Positions 8,005-16,071 are shown, counted from the stretch's first letter. The stretch: 34,432 bases of DNA from an uncultured Porphyromonadaceae bacterium (GCA_900541555.1 UQKE01000019.1:1-34432), one strand, 5' to 3'. Numbers and translations are program-made. The notes: a model not told the origin generated them from the sequence alone.

Positions 8005-8052
8005 TTCTCCCCTGTTCACGTGCGGAACACGTGAACAGGGGAGAAAGTTTTT
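8005..8052 (+). terminator. Rho-independent terminator of nhaD
   Basis: A perfect 18-bp inverted repeat (8005-8022 with 8028-8045) with a 5-nt CGGAA loop is followed after two bases by a run of six T, 54 nt past the nhaD stop. The arms contain the palindrome CACGTG, so it could also bind a dimeric protein as duplex DNA. The stem is longer than usual for a terminator. Confidence 0.8.
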
Positions 8053-8114
8053 TCCGGCAGGAAAACAGAGGGATTCGGTAATGGTTTAGGGTTGAGAAAA
8101 CTGCGAAGTTGGCA

Positions 8115-8141
8115 AACACGCAATGTCCTCCTCTGCGTGTT
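8115..8141. repeat. Short hairpin containing a repeated 15-mer
   Basis: An 8-bp stem (8115-8122 AACACGCA with 8134-8141 TGCGTGTT) encloses CCTCCTC. The 15 bases AATGTCCTCCTCTGC at 8122-8136 recur exactly at 8185-8199, where the longer 61-nt repeat begins, suggesting two partial copies of one element placed head to tail. Confidence 0.6.
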
Positions 8142-8184
8142 GTGCGGATGGCATGTTTTCCGTGAGAGTGCGGAGACACGTAGA

Positions 8185-8245
8185 AATGTCCTCCTCTGCC
8201 GCGCGATAGCGCGGATAGGGGAGGTGCCGCAGGCGGAGGGGTTCG
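8185..8245 (+). repeat. Dispersed palindromic repeat, right copy
   Basis: This 61-nt unit is the inverted partner of 1-61 (59 of 61 bases identical in reverse complement). Its core hairpin is CCGCGC / GATA / GCGCGG at 8199-8214. It sits in the gene-free stretch between nhaD and the hydroxyacid dehydrogenase gene. Confidence 0.82.
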
Positions 8246-8280
8246 GCAAGAAACAACGTTGCAGCTTTACAAGCTTTTCT

Positions 8281-8385
8281 GCTTTCAACCTCGCAGGAAA
8301 GCCGCTACGCGGCTGACGGTCAACTCCTTCGGCTCTGTCGAGCCACTTCCCCTATCGTCGCGGCGCAGCGACACAGGGGAAGGCA
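8281..8385. repeat. Cluster of GC-rich hairpins, likely repeat remnant
   Basis: Three inverted repeats follow one another: AGCCGC / TAC / GCGGCT at 8300-8314, GGCT / CTGTCG / AGCC at 8331-8344, and CTTCCCCT (8346-8353) with AGGGGAAG (8375-8382). There is no convincing reading frame. The style matches the 61-nt repeat just upstream, so this is probably another part of the same composite intergenic element. The remainder of 7952-8522 holds no supported gene. Confidence 0.55.
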
Positions 8386-8454
8386 TTCGCCGATAGTGGT
8401 CGGTGGTTGAGAATTGATGTCGTGATTTTTTAACTGTCAATACTGACATACTGA

Positions 8455-8505
8455 AAGGGCTGAGCCAAAATTTGCCATTTTGACGCAGCCCCTTGTCGTT
8501 TTTTT
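8455..8505 (+). terminator. Hairpin with T run between convergent genes
   Basis: An imperfect stem pairs AGGGCTGAGCCAAAA with TTTTGACGCAGCCCCT around a short loop and is followed on the plus strand by GTCGTTTTTTT. It would stop plus-strand transcription before the minus-strand dehydrogenase gene. It also lies about 30 nt past that gene's stop, where a stretch of A/T could let it work in both directions. Confidence 0.55.
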
Positions 8506-8522
8506 GAGAAAAAAAGAATTTG

Positions 8523-9479
8523 TCAGTTCACCTTGTTGGCTACCGGTTCGCCGGATAGGAATTGGCGGATGTTTTCGGCAGCTATGTCCATCAACCGCGT
8601 GCGAGCCTCAACGGTAGCCCATGCGATATGGGGCGTCAGGTAGCAGTTTCTTGCATTCAGCAGCGGATTGCCGGCTTGCGGAGGTTCTGTGGAAAGCACG
8701 TCGGCGCAGTATGCGGCGATTAAGCCTTTGTCGAGCGCTTCGGCCACGGCAACTTCGTCGATAAGCGGCCCTCGGCCGGTGTTGATGAGAATTGCCGATG
8801 GTTTCATTTTTGCAAGCGTGGCCGGATTGATCATGTGCCGAGTGGAATCGGTGAGCGGGCAATGCAGGCTGACTACGTCGGCAGTCGAAAGCATTTTGTC
8901 GAGCGCGACGGCTTTCACGCCTGCGGGCAATTTGTCGGGCGATTTGGATGTGACGGCTGCCACATTCATTCCAAACGCCAATGCGATGCGTGCCACGGCA
9001 GCGCCAATGTTGCCAAACCCGACGATTCCCATCGTTTTGCCGGACAATTCCGTCAAAGGTTCGTTCCAATAGCAGAAATCGGGCGAAGCTGTCCATTTTC
9101 CTGCGGCCGTTTCTTCGGCGTAGCGTGCCACATGGTGGGTAGCGTTCAGCAAATGGGCAAACACCATTTGTGCCACCGACATGGTGCTATATGCAGGAAT
9201 GTTGGCCACGACGATGCTGCGGCTTGCAGCCGCCGATGTGTCGATGATGTTGTAGCCTGTTGCCAAAACGCCGATGTAGCGAAGCCGTGGCAACCGGCTC
9301 AACGTGTCGGAGTCGAGTGGCACTTTGTTGGTCAGGATGATTTCCGCGTCGCCGGCCCTGTCGACGATTTGCGACGGGGCAGTGCGTTCGTAAACGGTCG
9401 TTTCTCCCAAATTGCGGATTTTGTCCCACGTCAAATCGCCCGGATTGACGGAATAGCCATCAAGGATGCATATCTTCAT
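8523..9479 (-). CDS. D-2-hydroxyacid dehydrogenase, hydroxypyruvate reductase-like
   Basis: A 318-aa NAD(P)-dependent oxidoreductase of the D-isomer-specific 2-hydroxyacid dehydrogenase family, which interconverts 2-oxoacids such as hydroxypyruvate or glyoxylate and D-2-hydroxyacids in the cytoplasm. The Rossmann dinucleotide motif is GFGNIG (154-159). The catalytic set is visible: Arg236 in NTGRGPLID, Glu265 in VLSTEPP and His284 in TPHIAW. Length and motif spacing fit glycerate dehydrogenase/hydroxypyruvate reductase better than SerA, which usually carries a C-terminal ACT domain absent here. Substrate cannot be fixed from sequence. It lies 15 nt downstream of the small barrel gene and may be cotranscribed with it. 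Confidence 0.88.
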   Translation of the reverse strand: MKICILDGYSVNPGDLTWDKIRNLGETTVYERTAPSQIVDRAGDAEIILTNKVPLDSDTLSRLPRLRYIGVLATGYNIIDTSAAASRSIVVANIPAYSTMSVAQMVFAHLLNATHHVARYAEETAAGKWTASPDFCYWNEPLTELSGKTMGIVGFGNIGAAVARIALAFGMNVAAVTSKSPDKLPAGVKAVALDKMLSTADVVSLHCPLTDSTRHMINPATLAKMKPSAILINTGRGPLIDEVAVAEALDKGLIAAYCADVLSTEPPQAGNPLLNARNCYLTPHIAWATVEARTRLMDIAAENIRQFLSGEPVANKVN

Positions 9480-9494
9480 AATGAGCTATATCGC

Positions 9495-9941
9495 TTAGAA
9501 TTTATAGGATGCGCCGAGTGTGAGATACACGTCGTCCCAGTGGTTGACATATTGGTATTTCACTTCCGCGCCGATGGCCCACGAAGAGTTGATGTCGTAG
9601 GAAAATCCGCCGCCGATGTTTAGCCCGATTTTATTGATGCCGTCGTGATGGTCCGGTTTTGTGTGGAAATAGATTAATCCGACAGTCGGATAAATGGAAA
9701 AATTGCGCGGCAATTCGAAGCGATAGCGGAAATCAGCGTCGATGGTAAACGTGTTGTCGCCACTGAAATAGTAGTTGAGCGATGGCGCGAATTCGAAATT
9801 CAGCGGAAGCTGGGTCGTGATGCCTACTCCAAGTCCGAAATCGCTGCGAAGGTTAGCTTTCATGTCCACGGATTTCAATCCGCCTGCCGATGCGGTTATC
9901 GCCGAAAGGCAGAGTGCCGCTACAATAAGAATTTTTTTCAT
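9495..9941 (-). CDS. Small outer-membrane beta-barrel protein
   Basis: A 148-aa protein with a signal peptide (MKKILIVAALCLSAITASAG) followed by alternating amphipathic strands, for example NFEFAPSLNYYFSG, FTIDADFRYRFEL, IYPTVGLIYFHT and WAIGAEVKYQYV, ending in the aromatic-terminated VYLTLGASYKF. This pattern and length fit an eight-stranded barrel of the OmpA-like/OMP_b-brl type with no periplasmic domain. The C-terminal Phe is the usual recognition signal for the barrel assembly machinery. The specific role is unknown. The upstream gap (9942-10156) is shared with the divergent purB gene. Confidence 0.82.
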   Translation of the reverse strand: MKKILIVAALCLSAITASAGGLKSVDMKANLRSDFGLGVGITTQLPLNFEFAPSLNYYFSGDNTFTIDADFRYRFELPRNFSIYPTVGLIYFHTKPDHHDGINKIGLNIGGGFSYDINSSWAIGAEVKYQYVNHWDDVYLTLGASYKF

Positions 9942-10122
9942 GATGTAATTAATTTATGGTTCCTTTTTCCATATAACAATCGAGTGCCGCCAATGTTTAA
10001 TGTCAAGCAGGATTTTGTGATTTCCATGACGGAACATGCGCTTAAACCGTCCGGTTGTTTCAATAATTTCGCAGAATCGCTTGTTTCGTTTGCACAGGGG
10101 CGTGGGGCAACGATTATTTTTG

Positions 10123-10130
10123 TAATTTTG
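10123..10130 (+). promoter_or_regulatory. -7 promoter element of purB
   Basis: TAATTTTG matches the Bacteroidota -7 consensus TAnnTTTG exactly and ends 26 nt before the purB ATG, implying a leader of about 20 nt. No TTTG is present at the ideal -33 spacing; the nearest (10089-10092) is about 30 nt upstream. Confidence 0.55.
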
Positions 10131-10156
10131 CAGTGGATTAAAAACACGACGTAATT

Positions 10157-11500
10157 ATGGAACTTTCATCATTGACCGCGATTTCTCCGATCGATGGACG
10201 GTATCGCAGCAAGGCAGAGATATTGGATAATTATTATTCTGAATATGCTTTGATTCGCTATCGCGTCAAAGTGGAAATCGAATATTTTATAGCATTGTGC
10301 GAGTTGCCGCTTGTCCAGCTGCAAGGAGTCGGGGCGCAACGTTTCGACGCATTGCGCGACATTTATCGGAATTTCTCGCTCGACGATGCCCGGAAGGTGA
10401 AAGAAATAGAGAGCGTAACAAACCACGACGTGAAAGCCGTGGAATATTTCATAAAAGAAAAATTCGAAGGGCTTGGCTTGTCGGCCTACAAAGAATTTAT
10501 CCATTTCGGCTTGACGTCGCAGGATATCAACAACACGTCGGTGCCGATGTTGATTCGCGATTCCATCCACGAAGCATATCTTCCGTTGCTGGACGAATTG
10601 GTGGCATTGCTCAATCAGTATGCAGAGGACTGGAAAGACATACCGATGCTTGCCAAAACACACGGGCAGCCGGCTTCGCCCACCCGTTTGGGAAAAGAAA
10701 TCAAGGTGTTTGCATATCGTCTTGAGCAGCAACGCGAGTTGTTGCGGCAAGTTCCCGTCAGCGGAAAATTCGGAGGCGCGACGGGCAATTTCAATGCCCA
10801 CCGAATTGCCTTCCCGAATGTGGATTGGCTCGATTTTGCCCGCACATTCCTTCGCGAACGGCTCGGCATAGAACGGGAGGAATGGACAACGCAAATATCC
10901 AATTACGACAATTTGGCGGCATTGTTCGACGCAATGGCGCGCATCAACACCGTGATGCTCGATTTGGACCGCGACATGTGGCAATACATATCAATGGAAT
11001 ATTTCAAGCAAAAAATCAAAGCCGGAGAAGTCGGCTCGTCGGCAATGCCCCACAAGGTAAATCCGATAGATTTTGAAAATTCGGAAGGCAATTTAGGTTT
11101 GGCCAATGCCATTCTCCGCCATCTTGCGGGAAAATTGCCGGTGTCGCGCTTGCAGCGCGACTTGACCGACTCCACGGTGCTTCGCAACGTGGGCGTTCCG
11201 ATGGGACACATGATGATAGCGCTCCACAGCACATTGAAAGGATTGCATAAATTGTTGCTGAACGAATCGGCCATCAATCGCGATCTCGACAACATGTGGA
11301 ACGTCGTGGCGGAAGCAATACAGACGATTCTTCGTCGCGAGGGCTACGAAAAACCGTACGAGACATTGAAAGCATTGACGCGGACGAATGAGAAAGTCGA
11401 CAAAGAGAGCATTTCCCGCTTCATCGACACGCTGAACGTGAGCGACGCCGTAAAGCAGGAATTGAAAGCAATCACCCCCCACAACTATACGGGGTATTAG
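10157..11500 (+). CDS. purB: Adenylosuccinate lyase
   Basis: A 447-aa cytoplasmic enzyme of the fumarase/aspartase superfamily. It removes fumarate from SAICAR and from adenylosuccinate in purine synthesis. The superfamily signature GSSAMPHKVNPIDFENSEG occupies 293-311, containing the mobile catalytic serine loop. The other conserved regions are TSQDINNT (120-127) and KTHGQPASPTRLGKE (167-181), the latter with the catalytic His. The N terminus LTAISPIDGRY is the standard PurB opening, which fixes the start at the ATG at 10157. The length equals the E. coli-type enzyme. It appears to be transcribed alone from the -7 element at 10123. Confidence 0.97.
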   Translation: MELSSLTAISPIDGRYRSKAEILDNYYSEYALIRYRVKVEIEYFIALCELPLVQLQGVGAQRFDALRDIYRNFSLDDARKVKEIESVTNHDVKAVEYFIKEKFEGLGLSAYKEFIHFGLTSQDINNTSVPMLIRDSIHEAYLPLLDELVALLNQYAEDWKDIPMLAKTHGQPASPTRLGKEIKVFAYRLEQQRELLRQVPVSGKFGGATGNFNAHRIAFPNVDWLDFARTFLRERLGIEREEWTTQISNYDNLAALFDAMARINTVMLDLDRDMWQYISMEYFKQKIKAGEVGSSAMPHKVNPIDFENSEGNLGLANAILRHLAGKLPVSRLQRDLTDSTVLRNVGVPMGHMMIALHSTLKGLHKLLLNESAINRDLDNMWNVVAEAIQTILRREGYEKPYETLKALTRTNEKVDKESISRFIDTLNVSDAVKQELKAITPHNYTGY

Positions 11501-11572
11501 CATCGGGGTAAAAGAATGTTAAAACGAAAGACTTTTGACCGGTGTATCTTTCTTTTTGCGGAAAAATAAATT

Positions 11573-11614
11573 TACTTTGCATTCGGAATTAAGTGATTGC
11601 CACGCAGAAGTGGC
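11573..11614 (+). promoter_or_regulatory. Possible promoter and leader hairpin of the pseudouridine synthase gene
   Basis: TACTTTGC at 11573-11580 resembles the -7 element with one base fewer than the consensus, and TTTTTG lies at 11553-11558. If used, it gives a leader of about 110 nt carrying a small stem-loop, GCCAC / GCAGAA / GTGGC, at 11599-11614. A role for the hairpin is only a guess. Confidence 0.35.
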
Positions 11615-11695
11615 TTGGATTTTTGAGAATTAAGATTTACGAATAATAAAAGAACGCCGAGAGGCAGTGTGTGAATTTCAAATTTTAGTGTGATT

Positions 11696-13183
11696 ATGGA
11701 AGTGAACAAAAAACCAAGAAGACCGCGTATCGGGGAGACACAGGCCATGAATCCCGAATCGGGACGTTTCGAGAAAGTGACCTACAACCCGAAAGCTTCT
11801 TCCGAACAGGCATCGGCAGAAAGCGGAACTCCGGAAACCAATTTGGAAAACAGCCGGAAGAACTACAATCAAAACAATTACAACAATCCGCGTGGCGGAT
11901 ATGGGGGCAATAACAACTACAATCGTGGCGGCAACTACTACGACCGCGGCGGCAATTCCCGTTATGGCAACCGTCAGCAAGGCGGCTACGGGAATTATAA
12001 CAACAACTACCAGCAAGGCGGTTACGGTTATAATCGGAACTATGAGAATGCAGACGGCTATGACCGTCAGGGCGGTTATGGCAACCGCCGTCCGAATTAT
12101 GGCAACCGTGGCGGCTATAACCAAGGTTATAATCAAGGCGGGTACAACAACTATAATCGTCAGGGCGGTTACGACAACCGTCAACCGCACTACGACAATC
12201 GCCAGTCGAACAACTACGGCAACCAAGGCGGTTACGGCAATCGCCAACCGCACTACGACAATCGCCAGCCGAACAACTATGGCAACCAAGGCGGTTACGA
12301 CAATCGCCAACCGCGCTACGACAATCGCCAGCCGAACAATTATGGCAATCAAGGCGGTTACGGCAATGGCAATCGTCAAGGCGGCAATTTCAACCGCAAA
12401 GGCGGACAACGGTTTACGCCTCGTCCGAAGCAAATAGTGTACGACCTTCCGGAAATGGATCCGAACGAAGAAATTCGTTTGAATAAATTTATGGCAAATG
12501 CAGGAATTTGCTCGCGACGGGAAGCCGACGAATTGATACAAAAAGGACTTGTCAAAGTCAATGGCACGCCGGCGACAGAACTTGGCACGAAAATCAAGCG
12601 CGACGACGTAATTGAATACAATGGGAAGGTGGTAACGCTCGAAAACAAGTGCTACATCTTGCTGAACAAGCCGAAAGATTGCGTCACCACGAGCGACGAC
12701 CCGGACGGACGCTTGACCGTGATGGACATCGTGAAAGATGCTTGCAAAGAACGGATTTATCCGGTGGGACGGCTCGACCGGAACACTACGGGCGTTTTGT
12801 TGTTGACAAACGATGGCGATTTGGCTTCGAAATTGACTCATCCGAAGTATGTGAAGAAGAAAATATATCACGTGTGGACCGATAAGGACATTTCGGAGGA
12901 AGACATGCAGCATCTCGCAGATGGGATCGACCTCGACGACGGTCCGATTCATGCCGATGCTATCAGCTACGTGAATGATCACGACAAGAATCAGGCAGGC
13001 ATTGAAATCCATTCCGGACGCAATCGCATCGTTCGCCGCATGTTCGAAGCATTGGGCTATCGCGTGACGAAACTCGACCGCGTTTATTTCGCAGGCTTGA
13101 CTAAGAAACGGCTGCCTCGCGGCAAATGGCGTTATTTGACACAGGAAGAAGTAAATTATCTGAAAATGGGCGCTTTTGAATAG
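11696..13183 (+). CDS. rluB: RluB/RsuA-family pseudouridine synthase with long low-complexity tail
   Basis: A 495-aa protein. Residues 260-307 are an S4 RNA-binding domain (LNKFMANAGICSRREADELI) and 317-490 a pseudouridine synthase domain. The catalytic Asp361 lies in VGRLDRNTTGVLLLT. Further conserved blocks are LLNKPKD, GRNRIVRRMFEALGY and RVYFAGL. This is the RluB/E/F-RsuA architecture, which converts specific uridines of rRNA to pseudouridine; RluB acts on 23S rRNA helix 89 in E. coli. The unusual part is residues 55-240: a disordered tail almost entirely of Gly, Asn, Tyr, Gln and Arg with many GGY and NRQ units and three 21-residue tandem repeats (157-219). Family members in enterobacteria have shorter, basic extensions. 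I take the ATG at 11696 rather than the GTG two codons earlier. The exact rRNA target is inferred only from family. Confidence 0.92.
   Translation: MEVNKKPRRPRIGETQAMNPESGRFEKVTYNPKASSEQASAESGTPETNLENSRKNYNQNNYNNPRGGYGGNNNYNRGGNYYDRGGNSRYGNRQQGGYGNYNNNYQQGGYGYNRNYENADGYDRQGGYGNRRPNYGNRGGYNQGYNQGGYNNYNRQGGYDNRQPHYDNRQSNNYGNQGGYGNRQPHYDNRQPNNYGNQGGYDNRQPRYDNRQPNNYGNQGGYGNGNRQGGNFNRKGGQRFTPRPKQIVYDLPEMDPNEEIRLNKFMANAGICSRREADELIQKGLVKVNGTPATELGTKIKRDDVIEYNGKVVTLENKCYILLNKPKDCVTTSDDPDGRLTVMDIVKDACKERIYPVGRLDRNTTGVLLLTNDGDLASKLTHPKYVKKKIYHVWTDKDISEEDMQHLADGIDLDDGPIHADAISYVNDHDKNQAGIEIHSGRNRIVRRMFEALGYRVTKLDRVYFAGLTKKRLPRGKWRYLTQEEVNYLKMGAFE
12164..12352 (+). repeat. Three 63-bp in-frame tandem repeats
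   Basis: Units 12164-12226, 12227-12289 and 12290-12352 each encode 21 residues of the form GGY-x-NRQP-x-YDNRQ-x-NNYGNQ. They differ at a few positions only, mostly His/Arg, Gly/Asp and Ser/Pro changes. Looser GGY/NRQ units extend the pattern on both sides. Near-identity at DNA level suggests copy-number change by slippage or recombination, always in frame. Confidence 0.9.
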
Positions 13184-13192
13184 GCGCAATGT

Positions 13193-14593
13193 ATGATAGA
13201 AGCAATGAAAAGAACGAAAATATCTGAAATTTGGGCTCCCGAATTAATCGGGACGGAAGTATGCGTGAAAGGTTGGGTGCGGACACGCCGTGGAAATAAG
13301 CATGTGCAGTTTGTGGCACTCAACGACGGTTCGACAATCAAAAACCTTCAAATCGTTTTCGACATGGACAAATTCTCGGAAGACGACTTGAAGCCGATCA
13401 CGACAGGTGCGAGCATCCATGTCGAAGGAAAATTGGTCGAATCGCAAGGGAAAGGGCAGTCGGCAGAAGTTCAGGCGTCTTTTTTAGAGGTTTATGGGAC
13501 GGCAGACCCTGCTGAATATCCATTGCAAAAGAAAGGACACACGTTGGAATTTTTGCGCGAGAAAGCGCATTTGCGTCCGCGCACGAACACGTTTGGCGCA
13601 GTGTTGCGCATCCGTCACACTTTGGCGTTTGCCATTCATAAATTTTTCAACGACCGCGGTTTCTTCTATTTGCACACGCCGCTCATCACGGCAAGCGATT
13701 GCGAAGGCGCCGGTGCCATGTTTCAAGTGACGACGCTGGATCTCAACAATTTGCCCAAAACCGAAGACGGACGTGTCGACTATTCCCAAGATTTCTTTGG
13801 AAAGCAAGCGAGCTTGACGGTTTCCGGACAGCTGGAAGGCGAATTGGGAGCGACGGCTTTGGGAGCGATTTACACGTTCGGCCCGACGTTCCGCGCGGAA
13901 AATTCCAATACGCCGCGCCATCTTTCCGAGTTTTGGATGATAGAGCCGGAAATGGCTTTCTACGATATTTCGGACAATATGGATTTGGCAGAGGAATTCA
14001 TAAAATACTGCGTAAGCTATGCATTGGAACATGCAGCCGACGACATAGAATTTCTTGCCAAGATGTACGATGAGGAGCTTGTGGAACGCTTGAAATCGGT
14101 AGTAAACACGCAATTTGTCCGCCTCACTTACACAGAGGGCGTGAAAATCCTTGAAGAATCGGGGCATAAGTTTGAATTCCCGGTTTATTGGGGAGTAGAT
14201 TTGCAGAGCGAGCATGAGCGTTTCCTTGTGGAAGAGCATTTTAAAAAGCCGGTGATCCTGACGGATTATCCGAAAGACATAAAAGCGTTCTACATGAAAC
14301 AGAACGACGACGGAAAAACAGTTCGCGCCATGGATGTACTTTTCCCGAAAATCGGGGAAATCATCGGAGGATCCGAGCGTGAAGCAAGCTATGAAAAATT
14401 GCTTGCCCGCATTGAGGAATTGGGCATACCGATGAAAGACATGTGGTGGTATCTCGACACCCGTCGTTTCGGAACAGTGCCTCATTCCGGATTCGGTCTG
14501 GGATTCGAACGTCTTATGCTTTTCGTGACGGGCATGTCGAACATCAGGGACGTCATCCCATTCCCACGCACTCCGAACAATTGCGAATTTTAA
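13193..14593 (+). CDS. asnS: Asparaginyl-tRNA synthetase
   Basis: A 466-aa class IIb aminoacyl-tRNA synthetase charging tRNA-Asn with asparagine. An N-terminal OB-fold anticodon-binding domain (about 17-105, [18 protein letters not shown]) is followed by the class II catalytic core. Motif 2 is [20 protein letters not shown] and motif 3 is [16 protein letters not shown]. The chain ends RTPNNCEF, where asparaginyl enzymes typically have R-x-P. A second ATG at 13205 ([10 protein letters not shown]) aligns with the usual family N terminus and may be the true start. The gene begins 9 nt after the pseudouridine synthase stop, so the two are probably one transcript, ended by the hairpin at 14625. 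Confidence 0.96.
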   Translation: MIEAMKRTKISEIWAPELIGTEVCVKGWVRTRRGNKHVQFVALNDGSTIKNLQIVFDMDKFSEDDLKPITTGASIHVEGKLVESQGKGQSAEVQASFLEVYGTADPAEYPLQKKGHTLEFLREKAHLRPRTNTFGAVLRIRHTLAFAIHKFFNDRGFFYLHTPLITASDCEGAGAMFQVTTLDLNNLPKTEDGRVDYSQDFFGKQASLTVSGQLEGELGATALGAIYTFGPTFRAENSNTPRHLSEFWMIEPEMAFYDISDNMDLAEEFIKYCVSYALEHAADDIEFLAKMYDEELVERLKSVVNTQFVRLTYTEGVKILEESGHKFEFPVYWGVDLQSEHERFLVEEHFKKPVILTDYPKDIKAFYMKQNDDGKTVRAMDVLFPKIGEIIGGSEREASYEKLLARIEELGIPMKDMWWYLDTRRFGTVPHSGFGLGFERLMLFVTGMSNIRDVIPFPRTPNNCEF

Positions 14594-14624
14594 TTCGGAA
14601 ACGTGGCGATATGAAATTGAGCAT

Positions 14625-14662
14625 AAAGGGGCTGCCTGTTTGGGGCAGCCCCTTTGATTTTG
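14625..14662 (+). terminator. Rho-independent terminator after asnS
   Basis: A perfect 12-bp stem (14625-14636 AAAGGGGCTGCC with 14644-14655 GGCAGCCCCTTT), 7-nt loop, followed by GATTTTG, 32 nt past the asnS stop. The GGGGCTGC core also appears in the hairpin at 8455-8493. Confidence 0.88.
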
Positions 14663-14697
14663 CAGAGACGCGGCGGAGTTGTTCAAAATAAAAATGA

Positions 14698-14705
14698 TAA
14701 CTTTG
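14698..14705 (+). promoter_or_regulatory. -7 promoter element of the permease operon
   Basis: TAACTTTG is an exact match to TAnnTTTG just after the asnS terminator. A GTTG at 14678-14681 lies 16 nt upstream, slightly short of the usual -33 spacing. It implies a leader of about 135 nt before the ATG at 14847, in which no structured RNA was recognised. Confidence 0.55.
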
Positions 14706-14846
14706 CAAAGAATGGCATTCGGCATCTTGTTGGCGCAGTTGGAGCGAAACGGATGTTGCATGAAGTTTTATGCGGGACAGTTGCTGGCAGCTTATCCGAA
14801 TGGCAATGGAGAATTTATTGGGTGAATCATAAAAATTAAGGGTATT

Positions 14847-15998
14847 ATGTTGGGATCATCTCGTCCTTATACGTTTGACAGAGTCGTGCGGCTTGTCATT
14901 TCGTTGGCGATTGCCGGCATTGCGCTTTGGCTGCTCAACGTGTTGAGCGGGGCATTGCTGCCATTTTTCATAGCTTGCCTGCTTGCCTATATATTTAAGC
15001 CGTTTGTGGCTTTCAACAAGCGTGTGCTCAGATGTAAAGGAAATATAATCCCGATATTTTTGTTTTTGATAGAACTGATTGGCGTGATTGTAGCCGCCGG
15101 TTATTTGCTGATACCGCGCATGGCAGAAGAAATTTCCGCCATGGCGAGACTGCTTGGCGATTATGCTTCGTCGACAGCCGGAACGGCAGTGTCGGCCGAC
15201 GTGCATCGGTTCATACGCGAGCATATTGATTTCAACTATCTGGCCTCACTGTTGACAAAAGAGCAATGGTATGAACTGATTAAAAGTTCGATTTCAGGAA
15301 CGTGGACGATGCTTAGCGGCGGCATATCGTTGATAATTGCATTGTGCGGCTGGTTTATAGTGTTGCTGTATTTTATTTTCATATTGCTCGACTACGAACG
15401 CTTCATGCGCGGGATGGTAGGGCTGATTCCGCAAAAATATAAAGGAATAGTCTTGAAGATTGCAACCGACATCAAAGAGAGCATGAACCGTTATTTTCGC
15501 GGGCAAGCCTTGGTGGCGTTTATTGTCGGCATTTTGTTTTGCATCGGGTTTTTGATTATCGATATGCCGATGGCCATTGTGCTCGGGCTGTTTATCGGCG
15601 TGTTGAATTTAGTGCCATATTTGCAATTGATATCGTTGCTTCCCACCACTTTGCTGTGTTTCGTTTATTCGGCCGAAACGGGAATCGGATTTTGGCCGAT
15701 GTTTGCGATGGCAATGGCTGTTTACATTGTCGTTCAGGTTATTCAAGATTTGTATCTTGTGCCTAAAATCATGGGAAAAACGATGGGATTGAATCCGGCC
15801 ATCATCCTTTTGTCGCTGTCCGTGTGGGGCACGCTGCTCGGATTCCTCGGCTTGATTGTGGCATTGCCGCTCACCACATTGCTGCTTTCTTATTACAACA
15901 CTTATGTGTTGCAGCGCGGTGAGCCGGAAGAGGTCACACCGGAAGCCGGCCACGAAGACGAGGCAAGCGGAGAGCAAACCGGCGAAGCAAATTGTTAA
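14847..15998 (+). CDS. AI-2E family transporter (PerM-like permease)
   Basis: A 383-aa inner-membrane protein of the AI-2E transporter/UPF0118 family. The visible pattern is typical: paired N-terminal helices (VISLAIAGIALWLLNVLSGA, then LLPFFIACLLAYIFKPF), a third helix after the basic loop, a soluble stretch (about 95-150), and a C-terminal group of helices with FIVGILFCIGFLIID, GLFIGVLNLVPYLQ and LNPAIILLSLSVWGTLLG. Family members are described variously as autoinducer-2 exporters, Na+/H+ antiporters or permeases of unknown substrate, so substrate should stay open. The tail after residue 355 is acidic and Glu-rich. It is first in a run of same-strand genes reaching 20342. Confidence 0.9.
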   Translation: MLGSSRPYTFDRVVRLVISLAIAGIALWLLNVLSGALLPFFIACLLAYIFKPFVAFNKRVLRCKGNIIPIFLFLIELIGVIVAAGYLLIPRMAEEISAMARLLGDYASSTAGTAVSADVHRFIREHIDFNYLASLLTKEQWYELIKSSISGTWTMLSGGISLIIALCGWFIVLLYFIFILLDYERFMRGMVGLIPQKYKGIVLKIATDIKESMNRYFRGQALVAFIVGILFCIGFLIIDMPMAIVLGLFIGVLNLVPYLQLISLLPTTLLCFVYSAETGIGFWPMFAMAMAVYIVVQVIQDLYLVPKIMGKTMGLNPAIILLSLSVWGTLLGFLGLIVALPLTTLLLSYYNTYVLQRGEPEEVTPEAGHEDEASGEQTGEANC

Positions 15999-16071
15999 AA
16001 CTTCGTTAAAGGTTTGATTGGCGCTGTATAAGAATTAAAAATCAAGTATATTCGTAAAAATATTCAATATT

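Noticed and set aside
8016..8316. Short open frames within the repeat-rich intergenic stretch
   Set aside because: They read through hairpins and repeat units, have basic low-complexity products and no start context; the DNA-level repeats explain them.
9938..10147. 69-aa minus-strand open frame upstream of the small barrel gene
   Set aside because: It covers the promoter region shared with purB and has no signal peptide or family features.
10169..10984. 271-aa open frame antisense to purB
   Set aside because: Shadow of the purB coding pattern; no start context, no domain.
12164..12352. Regular 63-bp repeats considered as a CRISPR array
   Set aside because: Units are contiguous with no spacers and encode in-frame protein repeats; no cas genes are present.
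11678..13189. 503-aa open frame antisense to the pseudouridine synthase gene
   Set aside because: It is produced by the repetitive GGY/NRQ codons read on the other strand (Val/Ile/Ala-rich low complexity); the plus-strand frame has S4 and catalytic motifs.
13484..14761. 425-aa open frame antisense to asnS
   Set aside because: It runs through the asnS terminator and has no recognisable motif; asnS on the plus strand is certain.
14654..14839. 61-aa plus-strand open frame between asnS and the permease gene
   Set aside because: It starts inside the asnS terminator and overlaps the -7 element at 14698; composition is not protein-like.
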